Assembly (NCBI GenBank): GCA_015680635.1
Contig: JAABOA010000081.1
Coordinates: 16,748 to 27,403, forward strand
Direction of reading: 5' to 3'
Source: Lunasporangiospora selenospora
Taxonomy: Eukaryota; Mortierellomycota; Mortierellomycetes; Mortierellales; Mortierellaceae
DNA length: 10,656 nucleotides
Below, piece after piece: positions 1 to 8,808 of this stretch (within the stretch, counting starts at the first letter, position 1; every line of letters begins with the position of its first letter). Position numbers and translations under genes: made by a program. Below the pieces are notes generated by a model that was not told the DNA's origin, did no database searches, and saw only the letters and a list, made by a program, of their open reading frames with translations.

Positions 1-22
1 GAGAGAGAGAGAGAGAGAGAGA
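1..22. repeat. (GA)11 dinucleotide microsatellite
   Basis: An uninterrupted GA tract opens the window and decays into GAAGAG. It may continue to the left. A second, longer GA tract lies at 4003-4033, so GA/CT slippage repeats recur in this genome. Confidence 0.9.
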
Positions 23-499
23 AGAGACATATCTGGAAAACTACCTGGGCGCAGCACATTTACTCATCATCCATCGTGCACAGCATCCACACCGTATCTT
101 ATCCCTGTTGCTGTGAAAAGTAGGGCTGATAATGAGCAATATCTCATAAATAAACGTTTTCACCGTTTCTGAGTCTCGCTCTTCCCATTTGATACACTAG
201 TTTGTTCGACGAAATTGGTTTGCCTCAATTGGTTACTTCTCATTGTGATGATACGTTTGTCAAGTACCAAAACGAACATGAGGACGAAGGCGATGAAAGA
301 TGTCTTGTGTTCATTATCCGAATAAGCGACATTCCCTCCCTTCCTGCCCCATCCGCTCTATCATATCTCCATGCTCGCAAAGATGAGTAGACAAGGCACC
401 TAGAGTAGAGGTAGTAATTTATTTTGTTTTAATTCTGGAGCCTCGCGAGATTAAAGAAAAATGGTTATTGTCTCATAGAGAGCTACTTAATTATATTGT

Positions 500-555
500 G
501 AAAGAAAGAAAGAAAGAAAAGGTAAAGAGCAGAGAAGAAAAAGAAAAAGAAAAGC
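500..555. repeat. Purine-rich tract starting with (GAAA)5
   Basis: Five GAAA units at 500-519 are followed by nearly pure A/G sequence up to about 555. On the minus strand this is a pyrimidine tract about 190 nt past the SVF1 stop codon, so it may lie in that 3' UTR. Confidence 0.8.
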
Positions 556-744
556 GGGCGACCAGTCTACAAAATGCACTCGTCTATTAAGCAGAAACCA
601 AGTCTCAAACATCACGCTGGCCCTATTATCGCTTGTAACAATATTTGTAGACTGGGGGCCACCTCCCTCTTCCACGTCGAGTTGGCCTTCATCCTCCGAG
701 GGGATGAAGGATATAATTTACACATCAATACACACGCTCGCTTT

Positions 745-2189
745 TTACATGACAAAGGTCGACTCGTGGTAAATCTTTCCAGCCAGCGTCTGCTCCTTAT
801 CACCAATCTTGACCGTTGCCGAGGCCTCGTCGAGCCACTGATAGATAATAGGCTTGGCAACAAATGCAGAAACAGCCTTGCGAAGAGCCCATGGCATTTC
901 AGACAACAGGTCGACCTTCTGGCATAGGACTCTGGGCTTGACGTTCAACACAGCCTTGAAAGGCTTGGCATCAGCTCCCAAGGTCTTGCCCTCCCAGATG
1001 TAGTTGACCTCTGTTGGTGGGTTGTATCCTGTCTCCTCATCCAGCGCTGTGGTCACAAACTCGGCTCTGTTCTCGACCGAAACTGCAATCAGTTCTCCGT
1101 TGAGGGTCAACGAGCCCTGGGTAACTGTGACTGCACCGTAGTACTCAGGCGTGGTGTACTGCATCAAACACAACTTGCCCTTGGCATCCGTCACCGTGTC
1201 CTTGCCAACGAAATCGACATAGTTCCACTTGGAGGCGACCAAATGAGGACGCATTCCCTGGACAGCATGGATAAGCGTACCCTCGCCCGTCAATTCATTT
1301 GCCTTTCCATCCACGAGCACCATGCCAGAAACCTTGCACGAAGGCCAGAACTTGTGCGAGACATAACCATCACCAAAGAAGGTCTTACCCTCGCCAATCA
1401 TGAAGCCTGTGGCCACCTTCTCAAAGGTCAACGAAATTATCAGCTCGGGTGCATGGGAAACAGAGATGGAGTACGACTTGCCATCGGGCGAGAGTTTGAT
1501 CGTAATCTTGTCCGTGGTCACTGAGAGCTTGTCTGGGGTAAGCTCAAACTTGGCAAGGTTGACGGAAAAGAGCTTGTTGATGCCATTACCGCGGAAACGG
1601 GCTGTCATCTGGATAGAAGCTGGCACGCCCCAGATTCTAAAACGTGAAGCCAAAAGATCCAAGCGACGCAACAAGTAGGTTCGGAAGAACATTAGCACTT
1701 TCAAATACTCATCCCAAGGTCTCCAACTGCCGTTTGCCTCTATCGTACCAACACGATGGTCTCCAAGTGTTGCTTGACTTACCCCAAGTTTGAATGAATC
1801 AATTGGATATGTCCAAAGTACCCCTCATCAGAGACGTAGTAGAAAGTCTGAGTCTCGGTCGAAGATGTTGGAGCAATGGTCCATTCAAGATCCTTTGTGG
1901 TCAACTCGGTAAAGTACTTTTCGTCCTTGCAAAGCGATGCCGCCGTCTTGACACCCTCGCCAGCGCCAGGGACATCGCCAGGCTTGGGAGATGAAGATTG
2001 ACCATTGTATCCCGCAAGAGACGACACGGAAGAAGTAACTAGTGTGAGATGAAGCAGATGGTATACAAGAATACAAATTAGTTCGATGGAATAGAGAGCA
2101 GGTTGTTGTTCTAGGTCACGCACACACACAAGTTGCTCAAAAACGAATTCTAGTGTAATGCAGTGAAAAGACATACGAGAGGACCACAT
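745..2189 (-). CDS. SVF1: SVF1-like survival factor / ceramide transfer protein
   Basis: Three exons join in frame: 2177-2189, 1783-2038 and 745-1636, giving 1161 nt and 386 aa. Introns are 2039-2176 (GTATGT..CACTAG) and 1637-1782 (GTAAGT..TTTTAG). The product matches the fungal Svf1 family, two lipocalin-like domains. Visible landmarks are E56-W57 and an F-Y-Y core near 70-72, the IHSNLG strand at 85-90, HKFWPSCKVSG near 184-194, HAVQGMRPH at 213-221, WNYVDF at 227-232 and a C-terminal IIYQW segment. Yeast Svf1 (481 aa) supports survival under oxidative and cold stress and is reported to move ceramide from ER to Golgi. Residues 1-12 form a short amphipathic helix with W2, L5, V9 and L12 on one face, as in yeast, and Met-Trp is a NatC-type N-terminus. 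The gene is shorter than the yeast one. It is divergent from COQ9. The family call is firm; the lipid role is inferred from the family. Confidence 0.9.
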
Positions 2190-2610
2190 GGCTAGAGATG
2201 TCTAAGAGTGGGAGAGAGAGTTGCTGTGGTAATAATTAAAAGATGAGCAAGTGATGAGATGAGTGGGAGCAAGAGGGATGGATGGGGTGAGAAAAATGAT
2301 GCGGTTGGACGATATCACAGGACCTTCTTTCAGTGAGTGGTTCTCCCACTGCACAAAATGAAAACTGTCTAAAATAAAAACGTCACCCAGTCCGGTGCGC
2401 GGATGTCGGAAAGTTGGAACCCGTTTTTTGCCTGATCTATCCTCCCGAGTCTTCCTTTTTACTTAATCCACTTTCCGGGATCTTTGCAGGAACGCCCGCC
2501 GGAAACTTTCATTGTCAAGGACACAACGAGCTTGCAACAGAGCCCGATCAGCGTCACCTTTATACCAGGACCATTTGGACTTTCATTCACCCCCTTCCCT
2601 CCTTCTCACC
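2190..2610. promoter_or_regulatory. Shared divergent promoter of SVF1 and COQ9
   Basis: These 421 bp separate two divergent start codons and hold no supported gene. On the COQ9 side a TATA-like TTTATACC lies at 2559-2566, about 45 nt before the ATG, which sits in a CTCACCATG context after a pyrimidine-rich leader. On the SVF1 side the minus-strand leader is CT-rich (CTCTCTCTCCC near 2208-2220), with an AT-rich stretch near 2229-2240. A TTATTACCACAG motif there could be the acceptor of a 5' UTR intron, but this is unproven. No well-known factor site stands out. Confidence 0.6.
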
Positions 2611-3879
2611 ATGCGCTCCACCATTGTTCGATGCGTCGCGCCTCTCTCGGCCGTCTCTCGCCATGCTCTTGTTCGGCCTGCATGGAGAGGCCCTACCGCT
2701 GTTCGCTCCTTTACAGCCTCGTCTTTGTTGCGCACAGAGGAACCATCTCAGAACAGGTACCTGACACGTGCATGACCGACCCGACTTGCAAAAAACAAGA
2801 AAACAAAAAAAAAAAAGCTGACGTGACCTTTGTGTTGCCTTGGTGTAGCTCCGCGGATGCTAGCCAGTCTACCACGCGACTAACCACCAATGCCCAAGCA
2901 ACACCCGAACTTATCCTCAAGAAAGCACTGACCTTTGTTCCTGAACATGGCTGGACCACCACCTCCATCACCAAGGCTGCAGAGTCGATGGGATACCCTT
3001 CGATCATCCATGGAATGTTCCCCAACGGAGGCGCAGACCTGATCGACTACTTTTTGCAGGATTGTTTGAACCGCTTGCCTCTGGAACTGGAAGGCAGGAT
3101 GGAAGGGTAAAAAAAATACAATATATCTCTCTCAACGATGACGATGAACGCTGCGCTGATACTTTGCCCAAAATTTTCTCCGCATCCTCTATGAGAAATG
3201 GAAAACTAAACATACTCTTTTGCTTCCTCCTTGCCGATTGTAGATTGAGCACAAAGGAAAAGATTAGGCTTGGTTGCTTGACACGACTTGGAATGATTGC
3301 ACCCTTTGTCGACCGCTGGCAAGAGGCTCTCGCCATTATGGGTCAACCCAACAACATTCCCATGTCCCTGAACCATCTCGGCAAGATTGTGGACGAGATT
3401 TGGCACCTGGCTGGTGACACGAGTGCTGATGTAATGCCAAAGTGTTTATTAGGAAATGGATAATATCATATATGGCGCATGATGATACTGATGCTGTTAT
3501 CCTGCTCGATTTGTTTTCTCCTGACCCTTTTAGATGAACTGGTATACAAAGCGCGCCTCGCTTGCAGGTGTTTATACCACCACCGAACTGTACATGACCA
3601 CTGACAAGACTCCCAACTACCAAGCAACTCAAAGGTTTTTGGACCGTCGTTTCGAGGATGCTGCCACGCTTGGTAAGGCCAGCTCAGAAGCGCTCCAGGT
3701 TGCAGAGTTTGGTTTCAAGTCTGTTGTTGGCATCTTGTCTTCTGTAAGTTGTAGTGTCAAACTGACTTGGGAGAAATCTAGATATTCTGGCAAAATGACT
3801 TTATGTGATATTAACAGTACTGCTCGACTTGGGCGATGTTGTTAATGACTCTTGTGTATAGAAAGGATATCGCTTCTAG
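2611..3879 (+). CDS. COQ9: Ubiquinone biosynthesis protein COQ9, mitochondrial
   Basis: Five exons: 2611-2756, 2849-3106, 3244-3430, 3534-3743 and 3862-3879, for 819 nt and 272 aa. Intron phases are 2, 2, 0, 0. COQ9 binds isoprenoid lipid and helps COQ7 act in the matrix-side coenzyme Q synthome. Residues 1-41 are rich in Arg, Ser and Ala with no acidic residue, a classic mitochondrial presequence; cleavage near R32-S-F is plausible. The mature part carries family signatures: ALTFVPEHGWT near 75-85, GMFPNGGADLID, a W-Q-E-A-L segment in exon 3, IWHLAGDTSAD ending at 197, then NWYTKRA at 199-205, TELYM at 214-218 and FLDRR at 232-236. The last exon has only five codons (K-G-Y-R-F) and a stop, giving a C-terminus like the SKGxR tail I recall from fungal homologues. 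Length is normal for the family. The weakest part is the last splice choice. Confidence 0.92.
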
Positions 3880-4000
3880 AAACTTGGTAACCCGTCCTCA
3901 TACTACCCATCATCTATCTTTACATTCTCCATCGCATTCCTACCCTCAATATATTAAAGAAGCATTTGTCACAAACAAGATCCATCCCAATTATGGTTAT

Positions 4001-4002
<2 letters not shown>

Positions 4003-4033
<31 letters not shown>
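4003..4033. repeat. (GA)15 microsatellite between convergent genes
   Basis: A perfect GA tract of 31 nt lies between the COQ9 stop (3879) and the SURF6 stop (4059). In the SURF6 transcript it becomes a CU tract starting about 25 nt after the stop codon, so it is probably within that 3' UTR and possibly within the COQ9 3' UTR as well. Confidence 0.92.
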
Positions 4034-4035
<2 letters not shown>

Positions 4036-4058
4036 AAAATGAAAAGTATGCAAATAGT

Positions 4059-6048
4059 TTATTTCTTGGATGGTTTAGACTTCTTGCCATTTGTTCCTTC
4101 AAATCCAGCACGCTATTAAAGAGCAAGTAAAGGAAGAGTGCGAGAAACATTGTTAGCAACAGTGAAGAGAACACACATTTGAAACATCCATGACACGCGC
4201 ACCGACAGTAAAAACAAGAGAACAAACTTACTGCCTTGGGCTTGCCTCCCTTCTTGCCTCCCTTGGCACCCCCCTTGGCACCTCCCTTCTTGCCTCCCTT
4301 ATCCTTATTATCCTTCTTGCCCTTGTTCTTCTTGGCATCAATACGGGACTTGAGATTCTCTTCACGCTTCTTTTGCTTTTGATCCTGAGTCTTCTTGATA
4401 GTCGACTTGCGCTCGCCCCAATCCTTAGCACTCCTCTTCTTGACCTCCTCTTCCCGCTTGATTGTCTTCTTGAGCAGCTTGACATCATCCTTGACCTTCT
4501 CACCCTGTGCCAGTTGCAATGCCTTCTTCCATGTGTCCTTCTCCTTAAGAGCATTGGCCTTTTCTGGATCAGCAACCTTAAGAGCTGCCATCTTTTCATT
4601 ATGGGCCGTTACCTAGAATAGCATTAACCCCAAATCATGGACAAATGATGAGTACCTCGAATAAAAGAAGAGAGCAAGTAAAAAAAAAAACAGCACCCGA
4701 GTGTAAACAGAAAGTTAATGTTACCATCTTGAGCTGTCCCTGTGCATCTGTGGGTCCACGCTTCTTCTTGGAGAGGCCATCAAACTCAAACTTGCTGAAT
4801 CGAACTTCTCCCTTATCGTTGATCGATGATGCTGAGGGGCGACCACCCGTGGCCGAGGTTTCTGTGTCCTTGACGACCAAGCCTTCCGAGGTTGCTCCTG
4901 CAGCACGCTTCTCCTTGGCAGCCTTAATCGTGGCCTTCTTATCCTTTTTCCTCTTCATCCGAGCCTCTAGAATCGCCTGTCTTGAGGTGGGCTTGGGTCC
5001 ACTCGCCTCGGCGTTGGCACCACGCCTACCGCGAAGCTTTGCCAATCGTTCCTCGAGCTTCACTCTCAATTCTGTGATGGATTTGGGTCCCTCAGCAGGG
5101 GTCTTGGCCACGTCTTGGACCTTGGCCAACAGATCTTCAAAGTTGTGCTTTGTTGATTTTGCCATGGTCGCTGCCACTGAATCATCCTCCTGGACAGTCT
5201 CGTCCTCATCGCTATCCTCGTCCTCCTCGTCGTCATCGGCACCGTTGGCCTGTGTCATTGCCACATCGTTGTCCTCTTCCTCACTCTCGTCATCACTACC
5301 CTTGGTAGCCATCTCTGCCTGGATTTCGCTCACAGACTTGTGGTTCTCGGGATCGAGCTGGTGTCACAATAGAGATGAAATATATATAAAAAAAGGACGA
5401 TCCAGACGAGGGAAAAGTTAACAAAGCGAAACAGGCTCGAGTGAAATCTCACATAAATAAATAAACACCAAAGACATGTTGGAGCTCTGATCTCCGAGTG
5501 CATACCTTGGCTCGCTTGGCCTTTCTAGATTGCTCTTTGATCTCCTGCTTTGGTGCGAGTCTCTTTTTGTTGTGCTGGTATTTTGAGTTCTAGTTGGGGT
5601 GAGGGGGATCCGCGATTTACAAGGTGAGACAGAAGGGAGAGAAGAGAAGGCAAAGAATAGTCCGAGAGAAAGAAGACGGATTTGAAGTCAGGAAACTGGT
5701 GGGTCGAAATGGGCCGAGAGGGTCCGAGGCGGATATCAATTCTAAAAGCAAGCGTCTGGCTAACCTGCTCCTCCTCAGTGAGTTCCTTTGTGATGTAGTA
5801 CTTTGCTGGGATCAGCTTCAGCAGCGAGTCAAATGAACCAGCATGTTGCTTTATCCTCTCCTGTAGAAGGGTGAGGGGGGGAGAAGGGGAGGAAATGCAG
5901 AAACATAGAACAAGTCGCAAAAGGAGACAGATGTCAATGAGCTGCGTCTTTAGGTCGCTTATTTTCCACGCCATGCAATGTGCTCTCGAGAGATGGGTCA
6001 TGATGCCAGACGAACCTCTACACCATCGAGCATGAATGATGTTGACAT
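4059..6048 (-). CDS. SURF6/Rrp14-family nucleolar ribosome biogenesis protein
   Basis: Six exons: 6016-6048, 5765-5860, 5506-5589, 4725-5357, 4232-4612 and 4059-4112, for 1281 nt and 426 aa. All five introns (155, 175, 148, 112 and 119 nt) are phase 0. The N-terminal module shows E-E-R-I-K then SFDSLLKLIPAKYY at 20-33, the hallmark of yeast Rrp14, followed by a basic stretch at 51-71. Residues 93-130 are strongly acidic (D/E runs). A helix ITELRVKLEERLAKLR lies at 165-180, SRQAILEAR at 196-204, and the conserved VRFSKFEFD strand near 256-264. The SURF6 C-terminal domain follows: K-D-T-W-K-K around 310, GEKVKDD at 319-325, LLKK at 328-331, then a Lys/Gly-rich end and RAGFEG at 410-415. In yeast the homologue (RRP14) acts in 40S and 60S subunit assembly. 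The start is the least certain point: donor GTTCGT after GAG gives the best match, while GTAGAG six bases earlier also keeps frame. Confidence 0.92.
4244..4297 (-). repeat. Coding KGG/KKGG tandem repeat in SURF6
   Basis: Residues about 388-405 of the SURF6 protein are built from Gly-Gly-Lys-Lys and Gly-Gly-Ala-Lys units, encoded by near-identical 12-nt blocks. This is a small in-frame minisatellite in the basic C-terminal tail and could vary in copy number. Confidence 0.75.
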
Positions 6049-6569
6049 GATGGACGTTTGCTGCTGTGGGGTGAGAGGAGACTAGCAGGATGAGTGGAGT
6101 GAGAGAGAGGGAGAGAGAGAGGAGGGGGAGTAGGTCGTTCTGCACCAGGGATGCTTGAAGCACTTTTCTTTTTTCTGAGAATAAACAGTTACAAAGCCAC
6201 GGCTGTAAGCACAAATTAATTCGTACAAGTAAATCCGTACGTGACTACCGCTCTCTTGGGACGTGATATTGTCCGCATTCTCCGTCCCCGTCTCCAATAA
6301 AGTACTTTGCCATGGGCTGGTAGCAATGAACAGGCTTTGAGCAAGCGTTTAATCCTGACATCTATATAGTGTGAGATCATAGAATCTAGTATTGTGAGGG
6401 GGGAAGGGGGGATAGAATGATTGGAACGAGCCATCAAAGGTAGGATGGAGGATAATAGTGGGGGGGGAGGGTAAGAGGTAGAAGGGATGCGAAAAAAAAA
6501 AAAAGAAAAAAGAAACGAACAAACAAGAAAGAAGGAAAGAAAGAAAAGGCGACAATAGAGGATTATAAT
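6049..6569. promoter_or_regulatory. Region between SURF6 start and K+ channel stop
   Basis: No gene is supported. Just upstream of the SURF6 ATG the minus strand reads as a CT-rich leader (GA-rich on plus, about 6088-6130). A CCCCACAG about 15 nt before the ATG might be a 5' UTR acceptor. Further out is mixed sequence that probably holds the SURF6 promoter. The block 6490-6548 is almost pure purine on the plus strand (A13 run, GAAA units). It begins about 20 nt past the channel stop codon and gives that transcript a U/C-rich 3' UTR. Confidence 0.5.
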
Positions 6570-8808
6570 CTACAAGGTGGCTGTGTCGGCAAAAGGTGAC
6601 TTTTTGGGAACAAGCTCGTGAGTTTCCAAGATCTTTTGTAATGCATCCATGGTCTGTTGGTTCTGCTTCAGAACTTGGGTCATAATCTGGATCCGCTCCA
6701 ACATCTCTTGCTGGCCCGGATGCAGGCCGCTGGTCGTCAGGGATGAATATCCAGGGCGTGATGTGTCGTCTCCATAAGAATGCGCGCTTTCGAAGCTATG
6801 TCTCGATTCTATTAAACAATCCGATTTAAAAGTTGAAGGTCGATTAGGATACTCAGAACCAACATATAACAAAAGGAATACACCACGGTTGGGTGCTGGC
6901 AACTAGCTCGTCAACAATCCTCGTCTTACCATCTGCCGAGTCGGCTGTAGTCTCTCGGCTATTCAAAGCTGCCTGTCGACGGTATCGCTGCATGGCCTCC
7001 CAGACAAGCGTAAAGTTACGACCGATAATAATAGAAGGCAAGGTGATCAAGAGGACACCACACATCATGGCTGGAAACGAGATCAACTTGCCGATAAACG
7101 TCGTTGGGACCATATCTCCGTATCCTGTCGTAGTAATGGTGACCATGACATACCAAAACGCAGCAGGAATACTGTCGAATGTACTAGGGTTACCATTGGC
7201 ATCCACAAAGACTTGTCGTGCCTCGTCCCATTCGCCTATAGCACAATTGAACACTATCTGTGAGTCATCCCTGAACTGAAAACCAACCATTGTACCAGAA
7301 AATTGGCCTGCAAAGAGAAGAATTCAACATTGAAAGAATTCCAAAATGTCCTGTGGTTTACCTCGCTCCGCAAAATAGAGTAACGTCGAGAAGAGCATTG
7401 TTCCGCACATCAAGAAGAAGAACAGAGCGCTGAGTGCATCCATACTTCTCTTGATGGCAACAATCATGACCTCAATCGTCATGATAATGGTGGATGAGTA
7501 CTTGAACGTACGGAACACACGCAATAGTCGGAAGAGCCTCAAGATCGTGAAACGGAAAAAGACTGTCTAGTTTATGAAGAAAGAGTAGAAGAGTACAATT
7601 AAAAAACTCCTTCTAGATCAGCCAACCTCAATATTCAACTTTGTTGTACCGCTCTCCAGACTGATTTTCATGCCAAGATTTTCTCACTTACTGTGTCGCG
7701 TGTTAGGGCAAGCTCGATGTAGTATGGTAGGATAGAGAGGATATCAATAATGGCCAATGGAGCTATTGTTGCAATTGTTGAACGTTTTGCGGAGCAAAGT
7801 AAATGGTTAGCAAATATCAATGCTTTCCAACTGACCCATCTCGTTACTATGGTGCACAAGCCCGATGAGAAATAAAAGGTGGTACTTGCAGAGAAGGAAT
7901 CTCTTGAGCTGTTTCCACGAGTCCGAATGGGCAATCACGCGCGCTATAAACTCGATCGTAAAAAAGGCCACCATGACAGTCTCAAAATCGAACCTGAAGT
8001 GGGATACACAAAAAGAAAAAAGAAAATAAAGGTCGGAGGGAGCCGTACAACTATCAGTACTCTAGTGGACGAACATCTCGTAGAGCTTCCATCTAACTTT
8101 TGTCATGTCCAGAATAAAGCCCTGCTTGCCCTTACCAAACAATTGAATCCGTGGATCGGAAGGAAGGGATGGTTTCGATGGTGGTGATGACTGCACTGAG
8201 GACGATGGCGAACGAAACCCAGACATTGAGTGCAAAGGCAGGGTTGCTGGAGGAAGGATCTTCTAGGAGGAGGAAGAGTTTTCTTTTGAAGGGGTTCTGA
8301 TATCGATCGACAAACGACAAGCAACAATCGACACCGGGCGGGTGAGGTTAGAGGTCCGTTTGTATCACCCATTCCTCTGCCCCAAACCAGTTGTGGACAT
8401 GCAGAGTGGCACGAGGGGCCGCGTGAGCTATTTTTGAGCGGACCCCGATCTCGTCTGACGACAATTGACGAGAGCCATTCGTCGTGAACATACCCTGATG
8501 GCATTCGCCTGTGAATTTGAGCGCGTATGCGGATCGTCGTCATCGACGCGCATTTCTCTGAGCTCCTGAGGAATGTCGATCATGGGCCACTCCAGTTCCA
8601 TGTCAACCTGATGCATCGACCTCCGTGGCTGTGCATCCATTGCGGGTCTCGAGGATGATGAGCTTGCTCGCTCAGAAGAGGGTGATGCCACCGTGTGACC
8701 ACTTTGGTGATGGCGCTGGGCGTTGGGCTCTGTCATCTCGATATGGTCGATCCCTGTATCGATCTCATCGGGTTCGTTCTGCAGCCTCTTGAAGGGTCGC
8801 CGGGGCAT
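6570..8808 (-). CDS. Voltage-gated K+ channel (Kv type, six TM, no T1 domain)
   Basis: Seven exons: 8494-8808, 8136-8296, 7890-7993, 7692-7762, 7362-7566, 6930-7307 and 6570-6808, for 1473 nt and 490 aa. The protein is a Shaker-superfamily alpha subunit, expected as a plasma-membrane tetramer passing K+ on depolarisation. Residues 1-105 are hydrophilic and Ser-rich, with no T1/BTB domain visible. S1 is near 126-149, with a Kv-like LFLLLEDPSSS lead-in. S2 is near 160-181, with E173. S3 contains IIDILSILPYY at 198-208, with D200. S4 carries R222, R227, R230, R233, R236 and K239, the last five every third residue. S5 is near 261-283 and ends YFAERG. A long turret follows, then IPAAFWY, the filter TTGYGD at 345-350, and S6 near 358-381 with L-P-S where Shaker has P-V-P. 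Residues 444-477 form a heptad repeat. Intron 3 is GC-AG. The 7567-7691 intron could hide an alternative exon, but direct joining restores the Kv pattern. Confidence 0.93.
6612..6713 (-). other. C-terminal heptad repeat (coiled coil) of the K+ channel
   Basis: Residues 444-477 show hydrophobic a/d spacing: a = I451, L458, M465, L472; d = M447, M454, N461, L468, H475. It is Gln-rich on the other faces and free of proline, as expected for a parallel coiled coil. It may assemble the tetramer in place of a T1 domain; that role is inferred. Confidence 0.65.
7763..7889 (-). other. GC-AG intron in the K+ channel gene
   Basis: The intron reads GCAAGT at its 5' end and CAATAG at its 3' end (127 nt), with a CTAAC branch-like site inside. 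Only this border both keeps frame (phase 1 in, phase 1 out) and gives the family sequence R-F-L-L-S-P-L-A-I-I-D. The nearby GT in the same hexamer (GTACCA) shifts the frame. Confidence 0.8.

Larger units (their letters stand above)
1..744. other. Intergenic region left of the SVF1 gene
   Basis: No gene can be supported here. An AATAAA on the plus strand at 149-154 could be a polyadenylation signal for a gene to the left. An AATAAA on the minus strand (TTTATT at 418-423) could serve the SVF1 transcript, but it sits about 320 nt past that stop. A plus-strand open stretch at 201-390 follows an acceptor-like CACTAG and ends in TAG. It might be the last exon of a gene to the left, but its roughly 62 residues resemble nothing I know. 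The rest is AT-rich non-coding sequence with a purine tract at 500-555. Confidence 0.55.

Noticed and set aside
201-390. Plus-strand open frame after an acceptor-like CACTAG, about 62 aa
   Set aside because: No ATG, no recognisable family and no way to see the preceding exon. It is mentioned only as a possible last exon of a gene to the left.
3818-4036. COQ9 read-through frame ending in an Arg-Glu repeat
   Set aside because: It exists only if the nearer acceptor is used. The tail is unlike COQ9 and consists of microsatellite translation; the 3862 exon gives the expected C-terminus.
4190-5421. Plus-strand frames opposite SURF6
   Set aside because: These are shadows of the Lys/Glu-rich coding strand; their Leu/Ser-rich composition is the expected antisense artefact.
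5862-5980. Alternative SURF6 start at M-A-W-K-I-S (minus strand)
   Set aside because: This frame reads into the exon only through CT-rich intron sequence. The ATG at 6048 spliced to 5860 gives the Rrp14-like E-E-R-I-K start.
7567-7691. Hidden exon in the K+ channel S3-S4 linker (open frame starting M-K-I-S-L-E)
   Set aside because: The flanking acceptor would need a different phase from the preceding donor, and the intron before it would be only 31 nt. Joining 7692 to 7566 directly keeps frame and leads straight into S4.
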